Part shown: positions 5,579 to 12,015 of the stretch, piece after piece
How the letters are laid out: every line of letters starts with the position of its first letter
How positions within the stretch are numbered: the stretch's first letter is position 1
Source: an uncultured Clostridia bacterium
Lineage (GTDB): Bacteria; Bacillota; Clostridia; Oscillospirales; Acutalibacteraceae
Assembly: GCA_947626485.1 (NCBI GenBank)
Contig: CANQSG010000052.1
Coordinates: 1 to 12,015, forward strand
DNA length: 12,015 nt
Direction of reading: 5' to 3'
Notes under the pieces: model-generated
What the model was told of the DNA's origin: nothing
Seen by the model: only the letters and a program-made list of their open reading frames with translations
Databases searched by the model: none
Made by a program: the position numbers and the translations under genes

Positions 5579-8500
5579 ATGACGAACTTTGACTTTTTGC
5601 AGGCCGACGCGCGGTTTGCTTCCTTTGCGGAGGTGGCGGCGAAGGCGGAGCATTTGCTGCATATCGACGTCGATTCCTGCGTGCTGTCCTGCCGCCGGGC
5701 GATGGAGTTCGCCGTGAAATGGATGTATTCGGTCGACGCCGACCTCGTGACGCCCTATCAGGATACCCTCGTCTGCCTGATGAACGACGGCGCCTTCCGC
5801 GCCATTGTCGACGACAACATCTGGCAGCGCATGGATTTCATCCGCAAGGTCGGCAACGCCGCGGCGCACGGCGGCAAAAAGATCACCGAGGCGCAGGCGG
5901 AGCTCTGCCTCGAAAATCTCTACCTCTTTCTCGATTTCGTCGCCTATTGCTACGGCAAGGACTATCACGAGAGCAAATTCGACCGCGCGCTGCTCGAGCT
6001 GACGCCCGAGGAAGCCCTTTCCTTCGTGCCCGACGCCGAGATCGACCTCGCCGCGCTGATCGAGGAAAACCGGGCGATGAAGGCCGAGCTGTCCGCCCGC
6101 CGCGCCGAACGGGGCGAAACCTACACCCCGAAGCCGCTCGAGCTTTCGGAATACAAGACCCGCAAGCTGTATATCGACTTCATGCTGCAGGACGCCGGCT
6201 GGGTCGAGGGCAGGGACTGGCAGAACGAGGTCGAGCTGCCCGGCATGCCAAACGCGTCCGAAGTCGGCTTCGCGGATTACGTGCTCTACGGCGACGACGG
6301 GCGGGCGCTCGCGGTGATCGAGGCGAAGCGCACCTGCGTCGACGTCGCGAAGGGGCGGCAGCAGGCGAAGCTCTACGCCGACCTGCTCGAACGGCAGCAC
6401 GGCCGCCGCCCGGTCGTCTTTCTGACGAACGGCTTCGAGACCCGGCTGATCGACAACCGCTATCCCGAGCGCAGGGTCGCGTCGGTCTATTCGAAGCGCG
6501 ACCTCGAAAAGCTCTTCAACCTGCAAACGATGCGCACCCCGCTCGCCCGCATCGCGGTCGACAAAACCATCGCCGGGCGGTATTATCAGGAGGCGGCGAT
6601 CAAGGCGGTCTGCGACGCCTTCGACGGGCAAAATCGCCGCAAGGCGCTGCTCGTGATGGCGACCGGGTCGGGCAAGACCCGCACCGTCATCGCCCTGTGC
6701 GACATTCTGCTGCGGCACGGCTGGGTGAAGAATATCCTCTTCCTCGCCGACCGCAATTCCCTCGTCACGCAGGCGAAGCGCAGCTTTGTCGACCGGATGC
6801 CCGACCTTTCGGTGACGAACCTCTGCGAGGAAAAGGGCAACGCCGCCGCGCACTGCGTCTTTTCGACCTATCAGACCATGATGAACGTCATCGACACCGA
6901 AAAGGACGGCGGCGGCAAGCGCTACACCGTCGGGCATTTCGACCTCGTCATCTGCGACGAGGCGCACCGCTCGATCTACAACAAATACCGCGACATTTTC
7001 GGCTATTTCGACGCGCCGCTCGTCGGCCTGACCGCGACGCCGAAGGATGAGATCGACAAGAACACCTATGCCGTCTTCGAGCTCGAAAACGGCGTCCCGA
7101 CCTACGGCTATGAGCTCGCGCAGGCGGTGAAAGACGGCTATCTCGTCGACTTTATCTCGGTCGAGACCCGGCTCAAATTCATCGAGCAGGGCATCGTCTA
7201 CGACGAGCTGTCCGAGGCCGACCGCGAGCGGTACGAGGCGACCTTCGCGCAGGACGGCGCGCTGCCCGAAAGCATCGCCGCCTCGGCGCTCAACGAGTGG
7301 ATCTTCAACGAGGACACGATCCGGCAGGTGCTGCACATCGTCATGGAAAACGGGCTGAAAATCGACTACGGCGAGAAGCTCGGCAAGACGATCCTCTTCG
7401 CGAAAAGCCACACTCACGCCGAGCGGATTTTTGAGATTTTCAACCGCGAATATCCCCACCTGCCCGGCTTCGCGAAGGTCATTGACAACTATATGACCTA
7501 CGTGCAGAGCGCCATCGACGAATTTTCCGACCCGAACAAGCTGCCGCAGCTCGCGATCTCGGTCGACATGCTCGACACCGGCATCGATGTGCCCGAGGTA
7601 CTCAACCTCGTGTTCTTCAAAAAGGTGATGAGCAAGGCGAAATTCTGGCAGATGATCGGCAGAGGCACCCGCCTTTGCCCCGGCCTGCTCGACGGCGCGG
7701 ATAAGGAACAGTTTTACATCTTCGATTTTTGCGGCAATTTTGAATTTTTCCGCATGCGTTCCGCCCGCCCCGTCGCCGGCGGCCTCGCGCTGCAAGGCGC
7801 GATCTTCCACCTGAAATCCGAGCTCGCCTTTCAGCTGCAAGACCTCGCCTACCAGACCGACGAGCTCATCGCCTTCCGCGCCCAGCTCGTCGACGACATG
7901 GTGCGCAAGGTGCGGGAGTTAAACCGCGAGAATTTCGCCGTGCGGCAGCATTTGAAATTCGTCGACCTCTATGCGGACGCCGAAAACTACCGGACGCTGA
8001 CCTATGAAAACACGCTGCAAATCGAGCAGGAGCTCGCCCCGCTGATCCTGCCCGACGCCGACGACGCGAAGGCGGTGCGGTTCGACGCCCTGCTCTACGG
8101 CATCGAGCTCGCGTTTTCGGCGGGCAAGCCCTTCGGCCGCCACCGCGCCGACCTGCGCAGGCGGGTCGAGGCCGTCGCCGGGCTGGTCGGCAACATCCCA
8201 GAGGTGCGCGCGCAGGCGGAGCTGATCGAAAAGCTGCTGCACACGGATTACCTCGACGACGCCGGCCTGCCGGAATTCGAGCACATCCGCAAGTGCCTGC
8301 GCGACCTGATGAAGTACATACCGAACGAGCGGCACACCTACGACACCGATTTCGACGACGAGATTTTGTCGATGGAATACCGCGCGTCGGAGCTCGAGAA
8401 CGACGACCTGAAAAACTACCGCGCGAAGGCGGAATTTTACATCCGCCAGCACCAGGACAACGCCGCCATCGCGAAGCTGAAAAGCAACGAGCCCCTCACC

Positions 8501-8866
8501 CGCGCCGACGTCGAGGCGCTGGAGAAAATCCTCTGGAGCGAGGTCGGAACCAAGGCGGATTACGAAGCCGAATACGGTCAGAAGCCGCTCGGCGAGCTCG
8601 TGCGGGAGATCGTCGGGCTCGACATGAACGCCGCGAAGGCCGCCTTCGCCGCCTACCTCGACGACGTCAGCCTCGACAGCCGCCAGATCTATTTCGTCAA
8701 CCAGATCGTCGAATACATCGTCCATAACGGCATGATGAAAGACCTCTCCGTCCTCCAAGAGCCCCCCTTCACCGACCGCGGCAGCCTGACCGAGATTTTC
8801 CCCGACAAACTCTGGAAAGGCATCTTCGCCACCATCACCCAAATCAACGCCAACGCAGCGGCATGA
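5579..8866 (+). CDS. hsdR: type I restriction endonuclease subunit HsdR with N-terminal DUF4145 domain
   Basis: This 1095-residue motor and nuclease subunit binds M2S, translocates unmodified DNA using ATP and cuts it. Domains in order: a DUF4145 (HEPN-like) helical domain at about 15-125 with IRKVGNAAAHGG; the HSDR_N PD-(D/E)xK nuclease with D233 and E248-A-K250; superfamily 2 helicase motifs ATGSGKT (361-367, Walker A), DEAH (460-463), GLTATP (483-488) and QMIGRGTR (691-698); and a long helical C-terminal region ending in an EcoEI_R_C-like domain. The DUF4145 start and EcoEI-like tail point to the EcoEI/EcoAI-type branch (inference). All key residues are intact, so it should be active. AGGAGG at 5563-5568 lies 10 bases before the ATG. 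It is the last gene of the operon, 39 bases after the HEPN-like gene, and GC-rich like hsdM. Confidence 0.97.
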   Translation: MTNFDFLQADARFASFAEVAAKAEHLLHIDVDSCVLSCRRAMEFAVKWMYSVDADLVTPYQDTLVCLMNDGAFRAIVDDNIWQRMDFIRKVGNAAAHGGKKITEAQAELCLENLYLFLDFVAYCYGKDYHESKFDRALLELTPEEALSFVPDAEIDLAALIEENRAMKAELSARRAERGETYTPKPLELSEYKTRKLYIDFMLQDAGWVEGRDWQNEVELPGMPNASEVGFADYVLYGDDGRALAVIEAKRTCVDVAKGRQQAKLYADLLERQHGRRPVVFLTNGFETRLIDNRYPERRVASVYSKRDLEKLFNLQTMRTPLARIAVDKTIAGRYYQEAAIKAVCDAFDGQNRRKALLVMATGSGKTRTVIALCDILLRHGWVKNILFLADRNSLVTQAKRSFVDRMPDLSVTNLCEEKGNAAAHCVFSTYQTMMNVIDTEKDGGGKRYTVGHFDLVICDEAHRSIYNKYRDIFGYFDAPLVGLTATPKDEIDKNTYAVFELENGVPTYGYELAQAVKDGYLVDFISVETRLKFIEQGIVYDELSEADRERYEATFAQDGALPESIAASALNEWIFNEDTIRQVLHIVMENGLKIDYGEKLGKTILFAKSHTHAERIFEIFNREYPHLPGFAKVIDNYMTYVQSAIDEFSDPNKLPQLAISVDMLDTGIDVPEVLNLVFFKKVMSKAKFWQMIGRGTRLCPGLLDGADKEQFYIFDFCGNFEFFRMRSARPVAGGLALQGAIFHLKSELAFQLQDLAYQTDELIAFRAQLVDDMVRKVRELNRENFAVRQHLKFVDLYADAENYRTLTYENTLQIEQELAPLILPDADDAKAVRFDALLYGIELAFSAGKPFGRHRADLRRRVEAVAGLVGNIPEVRAQAELIEKLLHTDYLDDAGLPEFEHIRKCLRDLMKYIPNERHTYDTDFDDEILSMEYRASELENDDLKNYRAKAEFYIRQHQDNAAIAKLKSNEPLTRADVEALEKILWSEVGTKADYEAEYGQKPLGELVREIVGLDMNAAKAAFAAYLDDVSLDSRQIYFVNQIVEYIVHNGMMKDLSVLQEPPFTDRGSLTEIFPDKLWKGIFATITQINANAAA

Positions 8867-8901
8867 AAAAATCCCTTTCGGCGAACGAAAGGGATTTTTT
8901 T
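8866..8901. terminator. perfect 15-bp hairpin terminator after hsdR, probably bidirectional
   Basis: Bases 8866-8880 and 8886-8900 pair perfectly around a GCGAA loop. The stem ends in A6 on the left and T6-T7 on the right, so it reads as a rho-independent terminator on both strands. It starts on the last base of the hsdR stop codon and could also serve the convergent DUF815 gene. Confidence 0.93.
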
Positions 8902-8902
8902 G

Positions 8903-9048
8903 AGTGAAGAACTAAGAACGAAGAGTGAAGAGTGGCGGAGTCGCCTGCGGCGACGATAAAAAACCGGCAAGGCGTGCCTTGCCGGAATTCTATTTCGTCC
9001 GCGAAGCGGACACCGAAGTTCTTCACTCTTCACTCTTAGTTCTTCACT
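8903..9048. repeat. 146-bp nested-palindrome element (MITE- or REP-like)
   Basis: The outer arms are inverted: AGTGAAGAACTAAGA at 8903-8917 plus GTGAAGAGT at 8925-8933 on the left, and their exact reverse complement without the 7-base insertion at 9025-9048 on the right. Between them lie three perfect hairpins: GTCGCC/GGCGAC (8940-8954, 3-base loop), CCGGCAAGGC/GCCTTGCCGG (8964-8985) and GTCCGC/GCGGAC (8997-9011, GAA loop). No credible coding sequence uses this stretch. The layout is typical of a non-autonomous mobile or dispersed palindromic repeat. Copy number elsewhere in the genome is not visible from here. Confidence 0.75.
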
Positions 9049-9049
9049 T

Positions 9050-9069
9050 GCAATCTTGCAAAAGATTGC
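9050..9069. repeat. 8-bp hairpin with GCAA tetraloop next to the DUF815 stop codon
   Basis: GCAATCTT (9050-9057) and AAGATTGC (9062-9069) pair perfectly around GCAA, a GNRA-type loop. It lies three bases beyond the DUF815 stop codon and just outside the outer arms of the neighbouring palindromic element. No T-run follows on either strand, so it is not a classical terminator. It may protect the 3' end of the DUF815 mRNA or be the outermost hairpin of the element. Confidence 0.6.
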
Positions 9070-9072
9070 CCT

Positions 9073-10335
9073 TCACCCTCTCGGCAGCGACGCGATAAAC
9101 TGCTGCGCCGTCCTCGGCGTCACGCTGCCGGCGTGGTGCATTTTCCACGCGATCGCGCGGGCGCGGAGTTCTTCTTGCGGCAGGGCGATTCCGGCGCGGG
9201 CGGCGAGCGCCGTGACGATGTCGAGAAATTCCTGCTGGCTCGGCGTGAGGTAGAGGATCGAAAGCCCGAAGCGGGACGCCAGCGACAGCTTTTCCTCGGT
9301 CGTCTCGGAACGGTGCAGGTCGGTGTCGTAATCGTCCCGGTCGTTCCAGCTCTCGTGCACCAAGTGCCGCCGGTTCGAGGTCGCGTAGATCAGCAGGTTT
9401 TCGGGCTGGGGCTCGATCCCACCCTCAAAAAAGCTCTTGAGCGACTTGTAGCCCGTCTCCTGCTCCTCGAAGGAGAGGTCGTCGAGCACGAGGATAAAGC
9501 GATAATTCCGCCCCGCGATGCACCGCCGCGCGTACTCGATGTTGTCGTACTGGTTGCGGCCGACCTCGACCATGCGCAGCCCGCGCGAGGCGTAGCGCGT
9601 GAGCAGCGCCTGAATACTCGTCGATTTGCCGGTGCCGCCGTCGCCGTAGAGCAGGACGTGATTCGCGGGCTCGCCCGCCAAAAACCGCTCGGTGTTCTCG
9701 ATCAGCAGCCGCTTTTGCGTCTCGTATCCGACGAGGTCGTCGAAGCGCACCCGGCGGGTCTGCCGAATGGGCTCCAAGCCGTCCGGGGTGAAGCGGAAGG
9801 CGTCAAACAGCGCAAATTGCCCGACGCCCGCGCTGCCGTAAAAGGCCGCCAGCGCGTCGAGAAAGGCGCCGTCACTCCCCGCGCCCGCGAGCGCATCGCG
9901 CAGGGAAAGTAGCTTTTCGCGCCGCGGGTTCGGAACGTCCGCGTCCGCCTCGCGCCCGCCCTCGTAGGCGAGCAGCAGCGCGCGATCCGCCTGCGACAGG
10001 TTCGGGAATTGGTACGAAAAGAGCGTCCGCAGCCACGCGGCGTCGCGCAGCGCCAGCGTCCGCAGACTGCCGGTCGGCGCCGGCGCCCGCTCCGCGGCGA
10101 GCGAATAGGCGTTTTCGTCTGCCGCCAGCAGCGCCGCGAGATAGCCCTGCCAGAGGTTGCCCGAAAGCCCCTCCTCCTGCGCGAAGTTCGCCAGCGCGCC
10201 GAGCGCCGCGCCCGGTGCCGCCCCCCGCGCACCCGTCAGCGCCCGCACCAGCTCGTCCCCCGCCGTGCGGGAAAACAAAGCGCACCCGCCCGCCCGATCG
10301 TCCGCCGCCCGGTTCATAGTTTCCGATTTCAACAT
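9073..10335 (-). CDS. DUF815 family AAA-like ATPase
   Basis: This 420-residue protein is read from the ATG at 10335, preferred over upstream in-frame starts because GGGAGAG lies 7 bases before it and the promoter lies upstream. The N-terminal third (1-190) is helical and Ala-rich with no clear motif. The P-loop ATPase domain follows: Walker A GDGGTGKS (231-238), Walker B LVLDD with D285-D286, and a sensor-like YATSNRRHLVHE segment followed by the family-typical acidic DRDDYDTDLHRSETTEEK and the SRFGLSILYLTPSQQEFLDIV block. These are hallmarks of DUF815 (known as AAA-related ATPases of unknown function). It is probably cytoplasmic, with no membrane span. It is convergent to hsdR and divergent from the SDR gene, so it is most likely a monocistronic host gene. 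Substrate and partner are unknown. Confidence 0.94.
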   Translation of the reverse strand: MLKSETMNRAADDRAGGCALFSRTAGDELVRALTGARGAAPGAALGALANFAQEEGLSGNLWQGYLAALLAADENAYSLAAERAPAPTGSLRTLALRDAAWLRTLFSYQFPNLSQADRALLLAYEGGREADADVPNPRREKLLSLRDALAGAGSDGAFLDALAAFYGSAGVGQFALFDAFRFTPDGLEPIRQTRRVRFDDLVGYETQKRLLIENTERFLAGEPANHVLLYGDGGTGKSTSIQALLTRYASRGLRMVEVGRNQYDNIEYARRCIAGRNYRFILVLDDLSFEEQETGYKSLKSFFEGGIEPQPENLLIYATSNRRHLVHESWNDRDDYDTDLHRSETTEEKLSLASRFGLSILYLTPSQQEFLDIVTALAARAGIALPQEELRARAIAWKMHHAGSVTPRTAQQFIASLPRG

Positions 10336-10393
10336 GCTACGTCTCTCCCGTGCCGCCCGCAAAACGGGCGAAATGATAATTCGTTCTCCTACC

Positions 10394-10422
10394 ACTTTAC
10401 CAGCCCCCGCGCCGTTTGTCAA
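10394..10422 (-). promoter_or_regulatory. promoter of the DUF815 gene
   Basis: On the minus strand TTGACA (10417-10422) is followed by 17 bases and TAAAGT (10394-10399, 4 of 6 matches to the -10 consensus). The resulting leader is about 50 bases and holds a small 6-bp GC hairpin at 10354-10370, upstream of the Shine-Dalgarno. Confidence 0.6.
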
Positions 10423-10481
10423 GGGACGGAGCGGGAAAATCGCGTTCTATCGGTTTCGTTAAAGAAAAAACGATTTGGGCA

Positions 10482-10509
10482 TTTACTTTTTTCGGGTTTG
10501 TGCTATACT
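10482..10509 (+). promoter_or_regulatory. extended -10 promoter of the SDR gene
   Basis: TGCTATACT (10501-10509) is an extended -10 (TG-n-TATACT), with a weak -35 TTTACT at 10482-10487, 16 bases upstream. It lies 30 bases before the SDR start codon and fires away from the DUF815 promoter. Confidence 0.62.
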
Positions 10510-10538
10510 GTGGGCAAGATTTACGGAAGAAGGGGCGA

Positions 10539-11282
10539 ATGAAAATGGAATTTTCCGGGAAAACGGTCTTGATTACCGGCGCAGCGGTGGGGATTGGCAG
10601 GGCGACGGCACTGCGGTTTGCGCAAAAGGGCGCCGCCGTGGTTTTGGCGGACATCGACGAGGAAAAGCTCGCGGCAGCAAAAGAGGAGGTCGCCGCCTTC
10701 ACCCCCGAGGTTTTGGCGCTTACCTGCGACGTCAGCAACGCCCAACAGGTCGATTGCACGGTGAAAACGGCGCTGGCGCGGTTCGGCAAAATCGACATTC
10801 TGGTCAACAACGCGGCGCTTTGGCGGGGGGATAGGCTGTTTATCGACACCCCGATCGATTTGTGGCAGACCTTCCTGAACGTCAACCTGATGGGGACGGT
10901 CTACTTTTCCCGTTCGGTTTTGCCGCAGATGATCGCCTCGCGCTGGGGCAGGATCGTCAATGTGGCGTCGGTCGCCGGCGTGTACGGCAAACCGCAAATG
11001 GCCGCCTATTCTGCCACAAAAGCCGCGGTGATCGCGCTGACAAAGGCGCTGGCGAAGGAAACCGCCGCATACGGCGTCACGGTCAACAGCGTTTCCCCGG
11101 GGACCGTCACCGATTCCGGCGATCCCGACCCGCACGCCAGCACGCCGTCGTCGCTTTGCTATATGGGCAGGACCGGCACCGACAGCGAAAACGCCAATCT
11201 GATCTGCTTTTTGGCAGGGGAAGAAACCGCGTATCTTTCCGGGCAGAACATCCAACTCGACGGCTGCCGCAAGATCATCTGA
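10539..11282 (+). CDS. short-chain dehydrogenase/reductase (SDR, FabG-like)
   Basis: This is a 247-residue NAD(P)-dependent oxidoreductase of classical SDR length. It shows the nucleotide-binding TGAAVGIG (13-20), an acidic residue in ADID after the second strand (which favours NAD over NADP, by inference), NNAA (90-93), the catalytic Ser in NVAS (S144), and YSATK (Y157, K161). The C-terminal SGQNIQLDGC matches the usual substrate-side end, though the SDR hallmark Gly-Gly is replaced by Gly-Cys. The substrate cannot be told; annotations such as 3-oxoacyl-ACP reductase or sugar dehydrogenase would be guesses. The start ATG at 10539 lies just after GGAAGAAGGGG; an ATG at 10545 is an equally plausible start with better spacing. 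It appears to stand alone, transcribed from the extended -10 promoter upstream. No clear terminator follows. Confidence 0.94.
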   Translation: MKMEFSGKTVLITGAAVGIGRATALRFAQKGAAVVLADIDEEKLAAAKEEVAAFTPEVLALTCDVSNAQQVDCTVKTALARFGKIDILVNNAALWRGDRLFIDTPIDLWQTFLNVNLMGTVYFSRSVLPQMIASRWGRIVNVASVAGVYGKPQMAAYSATKAAVIALTKALAKETAAYGVTVNSVSPGTVTDSGDPDPHASTPSSLCYMGRTGTDSENANLICFLAGEETAYLSGQNIQLDGCRKII

Positions 11283-11441
11283 CGCTTTGCCGCAGGGCGA
11301 CACATCAATAATCAAGTCATTCCCTGTGAAAAAAGACGTGTTTTAAGTGGCAAATAATTGATAATGTGGCAAGCATAAAATCAAATATTTTATAATCCGC
11401 CAAAATAATTCCAAAAATCCAAAATTTAACCTAAAGCCCTC

Positions 11442-11469
11442 TTGCAACCACAGAAAAATGCAGTACAAT
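11442..11469 (+). promoter_or_regulatory. probable promoter of radC
   Basis: TTGCAA (11442-11447), 16 bases, then TACAAT (11464-11469). This lies in the AT-rich gap between the SDR gene and radC (11283-11544), which otherwise shows no gene, no convincing terminator and no repeat. Confidence 0.55.
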
Positions 11470-11544
11470 AGAAAATAAGAAATGCAAGCATTCGCGCGGC
11501 GGCTCTTATTTTGCGCGCCGAGTGCGTTGCCGGGAGGGTGCTTT

Positions 11545-12015
11545 ATGGCGACGAAATATAATCCGCATGCGGGGCACCGGGAGCGGATGCGGCAGGATTT
11601 TTTGGAGCACAGCTTCAACGAGGCCACGCCGCCGGAAGAAATCCTCGAAATGCTGCTGTATTATTCGATCCGCGTCGCCGACACGAAGAAGATCGCCTAT
11701 GAGCTGCTCGATCGCTTCGAAACCGTCGCAAACGTGCTCGAGGCTTCGTATGACGAGCTGTTGCAGGTGCCCGGCATCAGTGAAGTCAGCGCCTGCCTGC
11801 TGCAAATGATCATGCCCATCGCCCGCTATTGCGCCGACGAACGGCTGAAGAAGGGCACCCGACTGCGCACCCCGCGCGAAATCGGGAATTTCCTCGTGGA
11901 GCGTTTCCAAGGGCTGCGGGTCGAGAAGGTTCTGCTGATCTGCATGGACGGGGAATTCCGCATTTTGGCGGTCGAACCGGTGCCGGATCTGGGCATTGGC
12001 TTCGAGGGTGTCACC
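11545..12015 (+). CDS. radC: RadC family (UPF0758) protein, 3' end cut by window edge
   Basis: There are 157 codons, open at the right edge. The N-terminal region HAGHRERMRQDFLEH and the EEILEMLLYYSIRVADTKKI segment are standard RadC openings. A helix-hairpin-helix-like VPGISEVSACLL follows at about residues 75-86, and the start of the JAB/MPN-like C-terminal domain is seen in LRVEKVLLICMDGEFRIL. The diagnostic metal-binding histidines (H-x-H and downstream Asp) lie beyond the window. GGGAGG at 11532-11537 lies 7 bases before the ATG. RadC was once linked to DNA repair, but its cellular role is unsettled; variants also occur on mobile elements. The GC-rich codon use here suggests the chromosomal copy. 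Confidence 0.93.
   Translation, partial: MATKYNPHAGHRERMRQDFLEHSFNEATPPEEILEMLLYYSIRVADTKKIAYELLDRFETVANVLEASYDELLQVPGISEVSACLLQMIMPIARYCADERLKKGTRLRTPREIGNFLVERFQGLRVEKVLLICMDGEFRILAVEPVPDLGIGFEGVT

Noticed and set aside
5246..7840. 864-codon open frame on the minus strand
   Set aside because: It runs antisense to hsdR and the HEPN-like gene. In GC-rich coding DNA with this codon bias the opposite strand often stays open. Its product is low-complexity (Val/Asp/Leu/Arg-rich) with no motif, while the plus strand encodes intact helicase motifs.
7919..8842. 307-codon minus-strand frame opposite the hsdR C-terminus
   Set aside because: It has a composition bias typical of antisense reading and no recognisable motif; hsdR is continuous here.
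8844..9033. short minus-strand frames reading through the terminator and hairpin element
   Set aside because: They translate palindromic non-coding repeats and a terminator; no ribosome binding site or conserved motif is visible.
11358..11396. TTGATA ... TATAAT as a second radC promoter
   Set aside because: The TATAAT at 11391-11396 is perfect, but the -35-like box is 27 bases away and nothing suitable lies at 16-18 bases.
11283..11440. terminator after the SDR gene
   Set aside because: The stretch is AT-rich, but I found no stem followed by a T-run that would pass as a rho-independent terminator.
11491..11522. GC-rich hairpin upstream of radC around the GCGCGGCGG and GCGCGCCG runs
   Set aside because: The arms pair only over about four bases at a time, so this looks like composition rather than a designed structure.

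Overview
The window looks like a chromosomal segment from a GC-rich Firmicute of the class Clostridia, probably a gut-type member of the Oscillospirales. This is an inference. It rests on AGGAGG-type ribosome binding sites, SigA-type promoters, a PadR / DUF1700 / DUF4097 cluster typical of Gram-positives, a DUF815 ATPase, and a strong GC bias in most genes (one 60-base sample of hsdM is 43/60 G+C). No RNA gene, CRISPR array, transposase or phage gene was seen.

Layout. Positions 1-1623 (minus strand) hold a three-gene operon: a PadR-type regulator, a DUF1700/HAAS membrane protein and a DUF4097 cell-envelope protein cut by the left edge. The genes are coupled by ATGA overlaps and driven by a textbook TTGACA-17-TATGAT promoter. 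Diverging from it is a type I restriction-modification operon (1828-8901, plus strand): hsdM, hsdS, a 58-residue ORF, a HEPN-like protein of about 245 residues, and hsdR, closed by a perfect 15-bp hairpin terminator. Next comes a compact non-coding element of nested hairpins (8903-9069). It separates hsdR from a convergent DUF815 ATPase gene (9073-10335, minus). A divergent promoter region then leads to a short-chain dehydrogenase/reductase gene (10539-11282, plus). The window ends in radC, which runs off the right edge.

How the genes work together. HsdM, HsdS and HsdR should form the classical complex in which HsdS sets DNA specificity, M2S methylates adenine and R2M2S translocates and cleaves unmodified DNA. 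The two extra genes sit between hsdS and hsdR. They are the most interesting part: the larger has a C-terminal HEPN-like domain with an R-x4-H motif, the small one has its own near-perfect Shine-Dalgarno site, and the stretch from hsdS to the HEPN gene is clearly more AT-rich than hsdM and hsdR. This suggests an exchangeable specificity/accessory cassette within an otherwise host-like system. A linked toxin or abortive function is possible but unproven. The hsdM promoter carries a perfect 7-7-7 dyad over its -10 box, a candidate operator.
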